From Macquaria australasica (lineage: Eukaryota; Chordata; Actinopteri; Centrarchiformes; Percichthyidae), in assembly GCA_005408345.1 (NCBI GenBank), contig SEMN01000031.1, forward strand, positions 777,501 to 841,500: DNA of 64,000 nucleotides, written 5' to 3'. Of this stretch, positions 48,198-59,000 are shown piece after piece. Position numbers and translations under genes: made by a program. How positions within the stretch are numbered: the first letter of the stretch is position 1; each line of letters begins with the position of its first letter. The notes below the pieces were generated by a model. The model was not told the origin of the DNA. It worked only from the letters and a program-made list of their open reading frames with translations, and ran no database searches.

Positions 48198-48260
48198 CTT
48201 GTATTTGTTTGCGCAGGCGTGGTGAGGTGTTGTCACATGACTGGGACGCGCAGAGCGCCG
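47480..48260 (-). promoter_or_regulatory. pias1: CpG-rich promoter region of PIAS1
   Basis: CpG is frequent from about 47500 to 48290, in contrast to the AT-rich flanks. It surrounds the ATG exon and the start of intron 1. Stretches such as CGCGCGCGACGCCGC lie at 47725-47745. There is no TATA box close upstream of the ATG, fitting a CpG-island promoter. The transcription start is not determined; it is probably within about 48200-48300. Confidence 0.7.
48174..48197 (-). CDS. pias1: PIAS1 coding exon 1
   Basis: Eight codons (M-A-E-S-A-E-L-K) start at the ATG at 48197 and end at a GTAAGG donor in phase 0. The tiny first coding exon matches the MADSAELK start of mammalian PIAS1. It sits in a CpG-rich block, as expected for a promoter-proximal exon. 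Confidence 0.93.
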
Positions 48261-48734
48261 CGTGAACGCGCACACGGCGACAGGGGTGCGTTCAGGAACA
48301 CAGACGATGAGAGGAGAAACAGCGGTGGGATTTTGTAGAATGTTACAGAATTAAGGAATAGACTAGAACAGAACAGAATAGAATATAATAGAAAACGACA
48401 AACAAATCCTAACTTAGGGTACACACACTAGCTTTTTTTTTTTAAACTTCATTATGGGTTTGCTCGTATATACGCTGTGCTGAGATCCAGACATGCAATT
48501 GAAAGCTCCAGAGAGTAAGTGGGCCTTGAGTTATGATTTTTGTCATACTACTACTTTCGAAGGTCACAGATGAATTTTCATGCTCAACCAGAATAGAATA
48601 AAATAGACTTCTGCATACAAACAGTCAGCATGCAGTGAACTCACGTTTGGTTTCTTTGCAAGAAAGAAAAAGAAAGAAATTAAGGATGCTTTTACAGTTG
48701 CAATGATATTTTCAGACACCTAAATCACAACAGG

Positions 48735-49234
48735 CAGTGATGGAAGAAGTACTCAGATCTTTTGTAAAAGTAGTACTCAGTTACAAGTAAAAGTCTTGCA
48801 TTCAGAATCTTACTTGAGTAAAAGTACAAAAGTAGTGGCATCAAAGTATACTTAAAGTACCAAAAGTCAAAGTACTCATTATGTAGAATGGCCCATTTCA
48901 GAATAATGTATATTATTTATTATTTTATATATAAATTGGACTAATGTGTACATCATTTTAATTACTTCATACTGCTGCGTATCTTGAATTTCCCTCCAGG
49001 GATCAATATCTTTTCTTAACCTATAATTATACATCATATTTTATTTTTGTTGGTTGTATTATTATTAATCTGAATCTGAAAAGTAACTAGTAACTTAAGT
49101 TATTAAATAAATGTAGTGGAGTACAAGTATAAAGTAGCATAAAATGGAAATACTCAAGTAAAGTACAAGTACTTCAAAATGTTACTTAAGTACAGTACTT
49201 GAGTAAATGCACTTAGTTACTTTCCAGCACTGAC
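48735..49234. mobile_element. hAT-like non-autonomous element (ACTCAAGTAC family), copy 2
   Basis: The left end is CAGTGATGGAAGAAGTACTC and the right end TAGTTACTTTCCAGCACTG, inverted to one another. Inside are the TACTTGAGTAAAAGTAC repeats of the family at 10050-10832. There is no clear 8-bp duplication and no coding capacity. Confidence 0.8.
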
Positions 49235-50049
49235 TATTTTTTTTTTAATATATATATCCTTTAGTATATATATCCAAGTCTTAACTTGTTGAAAAGTAGC
49301 CTAAAAATTGTTGACCATAATCATATGTACTCATTAAACTCATGTTCATACAATATTTTCTCCACACAACTTAACTCGGTGTCTAAAACAGATTCTCAAT
49401 TTTATTTTCCTTTTACCTGTTTCTCTGTTTGCATCCATAAACAAAAAGTGATTACCGGTATGTAACTGCTCTACTGTAGATTTATAAACATCAACAGTTT
49501 AGATGATTTTTGAACTCTCCCATGAGTATTGTAGTGATTCTATTCCACTGGGTTTTTAATGTAAAAATGCAGGTTATCTCATGGCTACAACAATGTGGAC
49601 CAAACAGTCCAATCTCATCTCATGTCTCAAATATCCCATATCTTGTTTGCCATCTTAAAAACTGTGTCATTAGTGTCACACCTCAACGTGCTGGGCTCAT
49701 ATTTCCTATACTGACTAAAAGCCAGCAGTTGAAGACGCATCTGGTCCAGATCAGTCTTCTCTGTGGGTTAAATCATTCTTCATCAAGAAAATCATTTAAA
49801 TCTGTTCTTCTATCCAGCCTGTAAACTGGTTATCTAAAATCATTACTGTAGGTGTGACACATTGCAATGGAAAAGCCCTAATGCACATAAATAATGCATT
49901 TGTCTTAGGCTTGTACTAGACATTTGTACTCAGTTTGCTTGTATTAGATGTAAACACTAACCTGCTTTAACCCGACTGTACCTGAATTACTGGTACTGAA
50001 TTTAATTTGTGCTGCTCAAAGCAATAAAAAAACTTGCATTCAAAACATT

Positions 50050-50204
50050 TCAACAACATCTCTTTCCAGAAACAGTGTCCATGTTACTCTGGGTAACTAC
50101 TGTGTAACTATGAACTGTCTTTCTGTGGATTATCCAGAGTAACAGTTCATCCAACAGGCAGATAAAACAGGGACATTGTTCCTGGAAAGAGAGGTTGCTG
50201 TTAA
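50050..50204. repeat. Short inverted repeat (hairpin)
   Basis: CATCTCTTTCCAGAAACAGT with GTCC and TTACTCTGGGTAA on the left pairs with TCCAGAGTAACAG and GGACATTGTTCCTGGAAAGAG on the right. The arms are about 50 bp with a few mismatches and a loop of about 40 bp. It could be a small MITE. Confidence 0.7.
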
Positions 50205-53200
50205 ATTGTATATATTTTTTTTTGTTATTTTGGGCGAAGTGACCGTTTAATAGACCTGTTGCACCACATTCCTTCATGTCTTTCTTTTGTATTAAGGATG
50301 CTATCAACAACACAGTTTCAAGAGAGTAGCCTTCCCAGCTCTTAGTAACCAGACAGCTAATCCTATTTCACTGGAACCGATCTGCTCCCCATTATGTAAA
50401 CAGACGTAATGTATTAAATTCACATGGATGTAATGGCATGTGACAATCATTTATTTCTTATCACATAAACCACAAAAGAAGACCAGGACCAGTCATATTA
50501 CAGCTCATTTGATAGCTGTTTTGAGCGACATACTCTCACAAATTAGTGCATCTCTATGATTTATTTGAGGTGGATCGCTGCTTAAATCCCTCCTATTCTG
50601 TATGCTCTCTTAATAGAGTTTAAAAATCACTGTATCTGTTCAAATTGGTCTAAAACCTAAATAAGTATTCATAGGTTCTGAAAAGGATAAGGAGGAATAT
50701 GAGAATTAATAAAAATGTTTATGGTTTTCAAGATACAATTAACACTCGTAATCTCAAATATTTATAAGTGTCCATTTGAGCCTTAAACATTTTTGGAAAC
50801 ACAATATTTTAAGGGAGGGATGCATATAGCGGCAACGACTTTGAACATTTGTTATGAAATATTCTGATTTTGAGCACATTTCTTCGACAAACTCAAATAT
50901 ATTGTTCTGTCATACTGTATGTTAGATCTCTGAGATGAATCTCCACAATGTATACTCATGCATACTGTTCATCTGGTCTCGTCAGGGATGTGTTGGCTAT
51001 AATTAATACTGCCCTGTTATCTAAACTAACTTACTAAAAAAGTTATTTTCTAATGTGACTTGAGCAGAAAGATGGTGTACAGAGTAATTAACCTACATTT
51101 ATGTGGAGAACAAGCTTCAAACTCCAAAGTCAAGTGGTATCAGACCTGCTTAAGTGTCCTAAAACATGTAAAACAAGATGAGAATCACAACTAGTTTCAA
51201 AACTGCTGTGCTTGAACCTTTCGAGAGGTCAAAGGAGAATTTCCCAGAAACGACAACCAGAGTATCACACATACAAGCATGCTTTGTTTTCATGTAATTT
51301 AATACAAGCTGACTCTACTGTACTTGAACTACAATTGTTTATATTAGTTTAATCTTTAAAATCTTACAAATACAAAACATGTGTTTTAACTGGGGAAGTA
51401 AAGAAGCTTATCACACTTAGTCCTGATGACTCACATTTCGAAGTTGATCATATCTTACAAATACAACCTCGCCCTTATTTTTCTTATTTCTTTACATCAT
51501 TTTTATAGATAATAAATTGGCAGAAAAGCAGAGAAAGATCTGGTATCACCAAGATTGTCATGATAAATATATCAAAAGGTTTATTTCCTAAATATTTCTA
51601 GTGAGCTGAACTTGTCTGCTGTGGCTCCATAGAGGTTTTTCTTTCTTTTTCTGTGGTAACTTATATCTCACACATGGTCAGTCTACTTGTGATGAGGAGC
51701 ACCACTCGGCCTGTGAAAACAGTTGTGTAATGCCATATGTGGCTGTGGAGGGAGCTTGCCAAAGTCTGAATAAAAGCCCCACCTCAGTTTGAGACACAGA
51801 AAGCATGTGTCACAAACCAGGCTTGAAGTGCCTGAGAGGGTTGGACAAAAAGATGCTACTAAGCTGCATCATGGGAAGTGTAGGATCCAGCGTTTCTGGA
51901 GTGTGACCCATATTAGAGACAAAAAGTCAGGATATCTCAGCCTCTGCTGGATGATGTGAACTAATCTTTTTTTAATCTGTCTCTCACGAGTCTGCCAACT
52001 TTTGGAAGTGCATTACTAAAAGGCTGGAGTGCACACTGAAAATTTGATTTGCTAAATACAACCCATATTAAAGCAGACTTTACAGTAATAAAATCAAGTA
52101 CTATCCATGTTCTTTGGTTATGTGCCCTTTTGCCAAGACTTGAAAATTAATACTTTAATTTGTAGCTCTTCTGATCTTTGATTCAAAGCATGAGACCCTG
52201 CAAAACTGCAGAATACAGAACAAAATCAGGACTGTAGCCAAGACTGAAAATACTAACGTCCTGCCTTTGGTATATTGTATCTGGAAGTTTGAGCACTACA
52301 CTTTTGAATTAGAAAACTAAAATGTTGGATATTATATTTGCTATTTCCAACATTTTCAGACTCAGTATATTTAAATTTGACTTATTTTCGGCAAACAAAA
52401 AATTAAGGATTCAATATTTCTTCACCAGAATATTTCTTCTCAGCACGATGGAGAAGGCTTTGACACAGCATTTAGACATTCATGTTGGGACGTGAAATAT
52501 ACAGAAAATATAACTAAACCTTTAATTGAATACATAAAATCTGAAAACTCCAAATTATTATGTTGTTGTTGGTTGAGTAGTGGTGGGATGTGTTGGGGGA
52601 ACTTGGACTGATGACTGCAGTATTTCTGGCTATAAACCCCTGAAAAAACTTGAAGAAATTTGTCACATGGGGATTTAAACCAAGCAGTTATTTATAGTAA
52701 TTTGATGCCACTGCCTTTTCTATATAATAAGATTTAAGTACAGTTAGAGAAAAGGTCTAAATCAGACACAAGAAAGCTGTCAGAAGTACAAGACTGACAG
52801 GAGAAAGTCAAAGCCAAGTAAAGGGCTTAGTGCTGCTAAAGCCAGTAGGTGGCGCCCTATCATTTTAAATGAAGATGAACCTAAAATAACATGAGGTTAA
52901 ATCTCAGGTCCAGATCCTCTTCAGCCTGTACAGCCTATTTGTTCCAAAGCAATGACATCTTTGCTTTGCATAATGGTTTTATACTTCCACACTGAACAAA
53001 AAATCACTATTACACCAAACACATTAGGCTTTATGCCCAAATCCAATATCAGAAAATGCTCGTTCCCTCGAGGTTCGTACAAAGAATCTATTGACAAACT
53101 AGTTTTGCTGCTTATTTCATACAGAGAAAATCACAGAGGTTTTATTATATCATTATGTATCGCTGCCATCTGTTGTATTGTTGATGGCCAGTGATGAGAC

Positions 53201-53606
53201 AGGTGTCCGCTGACCACACGTGTTTATACAAGCAAATAATGAATCAGCAGTACAGACTGCAAATACTGTGAGACAATATGTGCTGCAGGAAGATAAAACA
53301 TTCTTCTTCTTTTAAAGTGTTTGGATTTAATGTTAGCTTGTGTAAATGCACTCAATGTGGACTCTGGCATTTTTCCTGAGAGCAGCAGGAAACTGAGCTG
53401 TTTACTCTAAGAACATAAAATGATACTAGGAGTGAGTGATATGGATGAAATCCTCTAGAACAGTACTGTACAATTTTATATTTTGATAAATATATCAATA
53501 TACAAAATATAAATGTCCTACATTCAATTGTAAAGTTGCATAATTATGAAATTATCATGAAATAATTTATCATGCCAGTAGTCAACAGCTTTCAGGCATT
53601 CTGCCC

Positions 53607-54135
53607 TTAAAAATAACTAAAAAGAGGTGCAAAACCATCTCAAAGAGACACAAAACAACTACAAAGAGACACAAAATAACTATAGAGGCGCAAAACGACT
53701 GAAAAGTTGTGCAAAATGACTACAAGGAAATGCAAAACTACCACAAAGACACACAATGACTACAAATACACACAAAACAACCACAAAGAGACGCAAAATG
53801 ACCATAAGAGATGCATCTGGGACAGGGGCACCCTGACCCTTTGGGCCCCTGGGCCCACAAAGAGACACAAAATAACTAAAAAGAGGTGCAAAACCACCAC
53901 AAAGAGACACGAAACGACCACAAACACACACAACGACTACAAAGAGATGCAAAATGACTACAAAGAGATGCAAGATGACTACAGAGAGGCGCAAAGCGAC
54001 TGAAAAGAGGTGCAAAACGACCACAAAGAGACGCAAAATAACTTCAAAGAGACGCAAAATAACTTCAAAGAGACACAAAACAACCACAAAGAGATGCAAA
54101 ACAACTTTCTTTGTGGTCGTTTTGCGTCTCTTTGA
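53607..54135. repeat. Minisatellite with 21-bp period, inverted terminal copy
   Basis: The repeating unit is close to ACAAAGAGATGCAAAATGACT (21 bp) and occurs about 20 times with variation. A longer block beginning AAATAACTAAAAAGAGGTGC recurs at 53611 and 53871, so there is a 260-bp higher-order period. A non-repeat insert with GGGGCACCCTGACCCTTTGG and CCCCTGGGCCCA lies at 53815-53856. The last unit (54105-54135) is inverted: TTTGTGGTCGTTTTGCGTCT. Because 21 is a multiple of three, long frames stay open on both strands; these are not genes. Confidence 0.9.
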
Positions 54136-55155
54136 ATCTATGGATCTTGCTCGTATGTTTGAGGAGTGGGAAGGGGGGCTTTTACATGTCTGTGTCCAGG
54201 GCCCCATTGTCACATAATCCATTCATGCTTGTCACCACATATCAACTCTAATCAGGCTTTTCTTGATGTTAAACAGCTAAATAAAAATACAGTAAAGCAG
54301 CTAATCATTCCCACAGCAGTTCAGTTCTGTTCAGCTTTGCAGGCCTTGTTAGTATTCAAAGGGAATCGGCTTTGCCATGGAGGGCAATTACGTTCACAGA
54401 AAATTAACATTCGTTGTGTGTCAGTGACATTATGTGAGTATCTGTCTCAGTATGAAGCATCCAGGGACCGAGAGCCGTGTAATCAATATCTATTAGTCCT
54501 CCCATCAGAAGAATTAGATTTCATTATTAGATCAGCCTGCTCCCCTGACTCGACGTCAAACATTATAAGTTGACTGGACATGTCATGCGCTGATGTAGCC
54601 GCCTAATGAAAGAGATCATGTTGAACTCAAATACAATAAGAGGAAATATGATCCATCTTCTCACGAGGAGTTATTCTGCGTGGAGGCCAGTAGGTGTCAG
54701 GCTCACACCGGTGAAAGAAATCAAAAAGTCAAGAGTGTAAAGCAGAAAGTGGCTTTCACATTTTATTAATATTGACATGGGTACATACATAAATGGGAAA
54801 CTTATGGGTAGATTGTGTCAGAAACCAGGATTTGTGTGTATGTGTTTTTGTTGTTTTTACAAACCAAATTCAACAAATGAGAAAATGAATGCAGCTGTGC
54901 GAATGGCAGATTACACATATTTCATACAGTGTCTTCTTCTTCTTATAAAATCAGACCATCAGATGATAGGAAAAAGTTTTGGTTTTGTCTGTTGTGACTC
55001 ACAGATGCACGTGTAATGATAGAAAAAACCCTGAAACAGAGGAAATTATGGGATTGGATTTGTGTTAAAATACTCAGTCTAAACTGTACATGATATCTAT
55101 AAATGGCTCAAGACAGTTTTTTAAGTATCACGTCAAACTCGGTGAAAGAAAATCT

Positions 55156-55161
55156 TTTATT
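55156..55161 (-). terminator. Possible SKOR1 polyadenylation signal
   Basis: TTTATT on the plus strand gives AATAAA on the minus strand about 750 nt past the SKOR1 stop. Another AATAAA is at 54762-54767. Neither can be confirmed without transcript data. Confidence 0.3.
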
Positions 55162-55907
55162 GTTTGATGTCAAACCTGAACGGCTGTTGAAGTAAGTGCT
55201 CATAATAATGTGCTCTATTTTAAACAAAGATCCTCATATTTTTGAATAAAAGAATTTGGTATAGGACGGCATGGTCAAATTTAGAAATGTTGCCCATTTA
55301 AAGTGCTTAACAACATATACAGTGTTACAAACAATCTAAACAATAAATTAAACCAAAGACAGATAAATAACAAATATATGTAAAAACTCAAAGATATTCA
55401 AACAAGCAACAAAAGCTAAATAATGATACATTTTGAACTGAATATCACAATTATTCAAGCCATTGCACATCGTCACGTGATATATATATGTTTATGTATA
55501 TAGTGTTTTTTTCTTTTCAGAATAGCTAAAGAGCAGACGACTTTGATTCAGAGAGACTTCAGAGTTTGAGCTTTGCAGCTTCAGATTGACAATCCTTTTG
55601 ATTCTCCACATAAAATGAACTCCCGTGTTTAAGTATATCCTGAGCTCTTTTACTCAAGAGTTCAATCTTTTTTTGGGGGGTTGGTGAGAGGTCGCTGCCA
55701 TAACCTTCTCTGAGTCTCGACGTATTCACTCAAGTGCTAAAATTAGTGGTGTAGTGTAACTATACAGCAGGTTGGTAATCCTTGGGTTACAGGTGGGAGG
55801 TGAACACATGAGAGCTCTCCAGGCGGACCTGTGTGTGTATGTGTGTGTGTGTTTCTTTTTTTCTTTTTTGGCTCTGCTGGGGTACAGGTGCAGGGTGGTG
55901 CCGGGCA

Positions 55908-56005
55908 CTACGGAGGCAGCAGCGGGGGTTTGAAGGTGCAGGCTCCGGTACACTGACGAGGGGTGAGCATCTTGCAGGAGAAATGGTGAAGGGCGTCATG
56001 AGCTT
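55908..56005 (-). CDS. skor1: SKOR1 last coding exon (Cys-rich tail)
   Basis: This is a 98-nt coding part, acceptor CCCCAG. It encodes EAHDALHHFSCKMLTPRQCT then GACTFKPPLLPP and stop TAG at 55910-55908. It matches the mammalian tail, with Gln in place of His and an extra terminal Pro. Confidence 0.95.
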
Positions 56006-59000
56006 CTGGGGAGGAACGGGTCCATCAGTGAGAACATGCAGACAAACACTTCACTTCACTTTACAGGTGTAAGTTTGTTTAAGGTTTAGTTTGTTTTTAA
56101 CCTCATGCTGTTGTTAAAAGGACAGGTTCACATTTTTTCCAAGTGTGTCTTAAAACATGACTCACATGTTGGGGGGGTGGTGAGAGGCAGTTGTTGGTCT
56201 TTGTAATTGTTCCTCCTGTCCACAAAGAGATCTGATCTTAACATGATTTTAGTGTAAGTGATGTGGGACAAAATCCACAGTCCTTGTTCTGTGTAAAAAT
56301 TAGTCCAGTGGATGCTAACTGGAGGCTTCAGCAGTCTGAGCCACACACATCATGTGGGTATCTGGGTCTTTTTAGTACCAAAGTTCCTCTTTGTGTTTTC
56401 ATGAGCCAGGTTTCCATCCAAATGTCATGTAAATTTTAACCGATTTTTCAGAAAATTGGTCAAAGAAAATGAGAATGAATGTACGTTTTCCATCTGCTAA
56501 CATATATTAGGAGCTGAGCACATCAAGATAAACAGCTGGTGATGCTAATTATCCAGTCAGGTGCAGAGGAAGAGGGTGCAGCGAGATGACGCCAGTCAAA
56601 CCTCAAACGTTGGAAAACGATGTGGGAAACGTGTTTAAAATATGGCATTTACGTTTGGTTCATGTATTAATTAGAGGAAGGTTACAGTCTCCTCATCGCT
56701 CCACACAGATCTGATGTTTTCGTCTCCAGTGGATGTTTAAGTCACATGCTTCATGTACGTCATGATTTACTCAGTCTGCTTTTATCAATACACCAACTTT
56801 TCCACCTCAGCCAAGCGTAAGAACTTTTTTTTGGGATATTTCAAGCTTTTTTTTCCCCTCTAATTTTCCATGTTTCCACTCAGGTTTTGGTGGCGGGTTA
56901 GTAACAAAATGAGGACATTTTGTACTAAAAAGACTAACTTTGGTAGATAGACACTTGATTTGACTAATTCAGATTGCTGAAGCCTCAAATTAGCTTCGGC
57001 CGAACTTATAATTTCTTTGCACAGAACAAGGACTGCAGATTTTCCGATCACTTACATTGCAGCTGCTTTAAGATGGGATCTCTTTACAGCCAGAACGGAC
57101 AGGAAGAACAATTAACGCAACCAACAGAACTTTCAATGTACATTTATGGGCATGTGAGTATTGTTTTAAGGCAAACTAGAAAAAAAAAAAAAAGTGAACC
57201 TATCCTTTAATGGTGTCTTACTGTAAATATCGATCACACTGATCACAGGAGATGTTTAATAAAAAAAGTAGCACTTGCATATTTATGTTTGTAGGCAAAA
57301 AAAAAAAAGACATTTATTCATGTTCCTTTTTTGGACCAGATAAAATTACCTTTTAGCTTCTGCTGTATTGCATAACGAGCCTTTCTCTCTTGGTCCAACT
57401 CGCTGCACAAAGTGTCTATCCAAGAATGAAAGTAATAAAATAAAAAGAAAAAAAGAAAAGAAAAGAAAAAAATTGGTCAAAAAAAGGAATAAAAAAGGAA
57501 AAAAGAAAAGAAAATGTGAGCTGCTGTGTAGCATCTGAAGTGGAGGAGTGTAATGTATGCCGTTTGCCCCTATGGTATTTAGAGTGACCCCTCTGTGTAC
57601 TTGAACCCTGTATTTAAACTACTGTAACATTAAACCAATCCTTTAACGGGTGGCATTAGTTGCTGTCTACTGCATGTAACCGATACAGCACTACATAATG
57701 GTCTGTCTATTCAATTTTCCAGGGTATGATTTAGGAGAAAATAACCTTTGCAAACAAATCAACGTGGTTTCTGTTTCACCTTTTGATATCTAATAATTTA
57801 CTCAACTGCAGGAGAAGAAATATGGAGTTTACAGGAAAAAGGCTGCACACAAATTGCCAATATTTCAATATGCAAGTGTCACTTTTCCTTCCTTTTTTTA
57901 GTTTAGAGGCTAGTTGGTTCAGATGGATTGATATGGCCTATGTTACTTAAACGCTTTTTGTGGCTCGATTCCCCCCCCCCCCATAAACTTAAAGAACATT
58001 GATCTACATCCGCTTTACAGTCATAATCTATGGAGGCACAGAGTACAGAGAGAGACCAACCTCGAACAATCTGCAGCTGCTGGACCATTTCCTCTCTGTA
58101 GGACAGCTCACGCTTCATTTGATCCTGAAAATTATCTGAAGAGTACCGAAGGCCACGTCAGATGGAAAACTCTCTGACATTGTGGAGACAAATTTAAAGA
58201 CACATTTCCTGGATTCAAAGGACAAACATGACTCGCTCCTCTCCTAACATCTATTAGGCTGCAAGCACAGGGTGCACAAACACATCTCTGTCTGTGGCTT
58301 TAAATGCAATCAGACTCACTTTTGTCCTACCTTTTAAATGCTGAAATTCTCTCTCCAACTTTTTCCTCAGCTCAACTTGTTCCACAAGCTGCTTCTGCAA
58401 TTCCTCTGCAAAGCCCAAACCCAAAATGTGTCAATTTCAACACCAAGTTATTTCCATCTGCTGCAAGGAAATGTCATTATTCACCCTAAAACACTGAAAC
58501 ATACCCCATCTGACACCTACAGTACCTCTGAATAACAAGCAGGGATGTGGTGCAATGAGAAATCATGCACCATAATGCAAATAACCACGAATAACAACAC
58601 GAATTTCTTAAAATAATCCTAAAAAAAAACACGTTTCTTCTCTATCTTCTCTACCTCACATCAATTTGATCCCACTTAATATGATATATTTTGAATTTCT
58701 GCACATAAAGATTGATGTCAGCCCAGTAAATCGACTTCAGGTGCGTTTACATCCTTGATAACAACCATTTCACCGCTTTGCTTTCGCTCGCTGCCACAGT
58801 AATTGCCATGCATTGCCTGGAGCTTGAGACGATAATAATGGAGTCCCAGGGTTTTTCCAAGCGTTGTAAAATAATTAGCTGCCGTGCCTCGGGGTTGTGG
58901 CTCTGTTCGTTAAAATATTAATAGCCTCTAAACGATTTCCTCTTACAATAATAAGTCAAAACTCCCACATCTCGTGATTAAGTGGTTAACAACTATGGGA

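Larger units (their letters stand above)
48198..55907. other. Intergenic region between SKOR1 and PIAS1
   Basis: This 7.7 kb holds no gene I can support. Contents: the PIAS1 5' flank, a repeat segment 48480-48595, an hAT-like element 48735-49234, a foldback 50050-50204, the 21-bp minisatellite 53607-54135 and a homeodomain-site-rich block at 54225-54640. From 50340 to 53600 the sequence is AT-rich with no feature recognised. The 3' UTR of SKOR1 occupies the right end. Confidence 0.7.

Noticed and set aside
53680..54222. 180-residue minus-strand open frame with LFVVVLHLF-like repeats
   Set aside because: It arises from the 21-bp minisatellite, whose period is a multiple of three. Plus-strand frames over the same DNA are also open, and there are no domain features or splice context.
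54166..54573. 135-residue plus-strand frame as a novel gene
   Set aside because: No domain, no recognised homologue, starts in the minisatellite flank. A regulatory element is a better explanation of the sequence.
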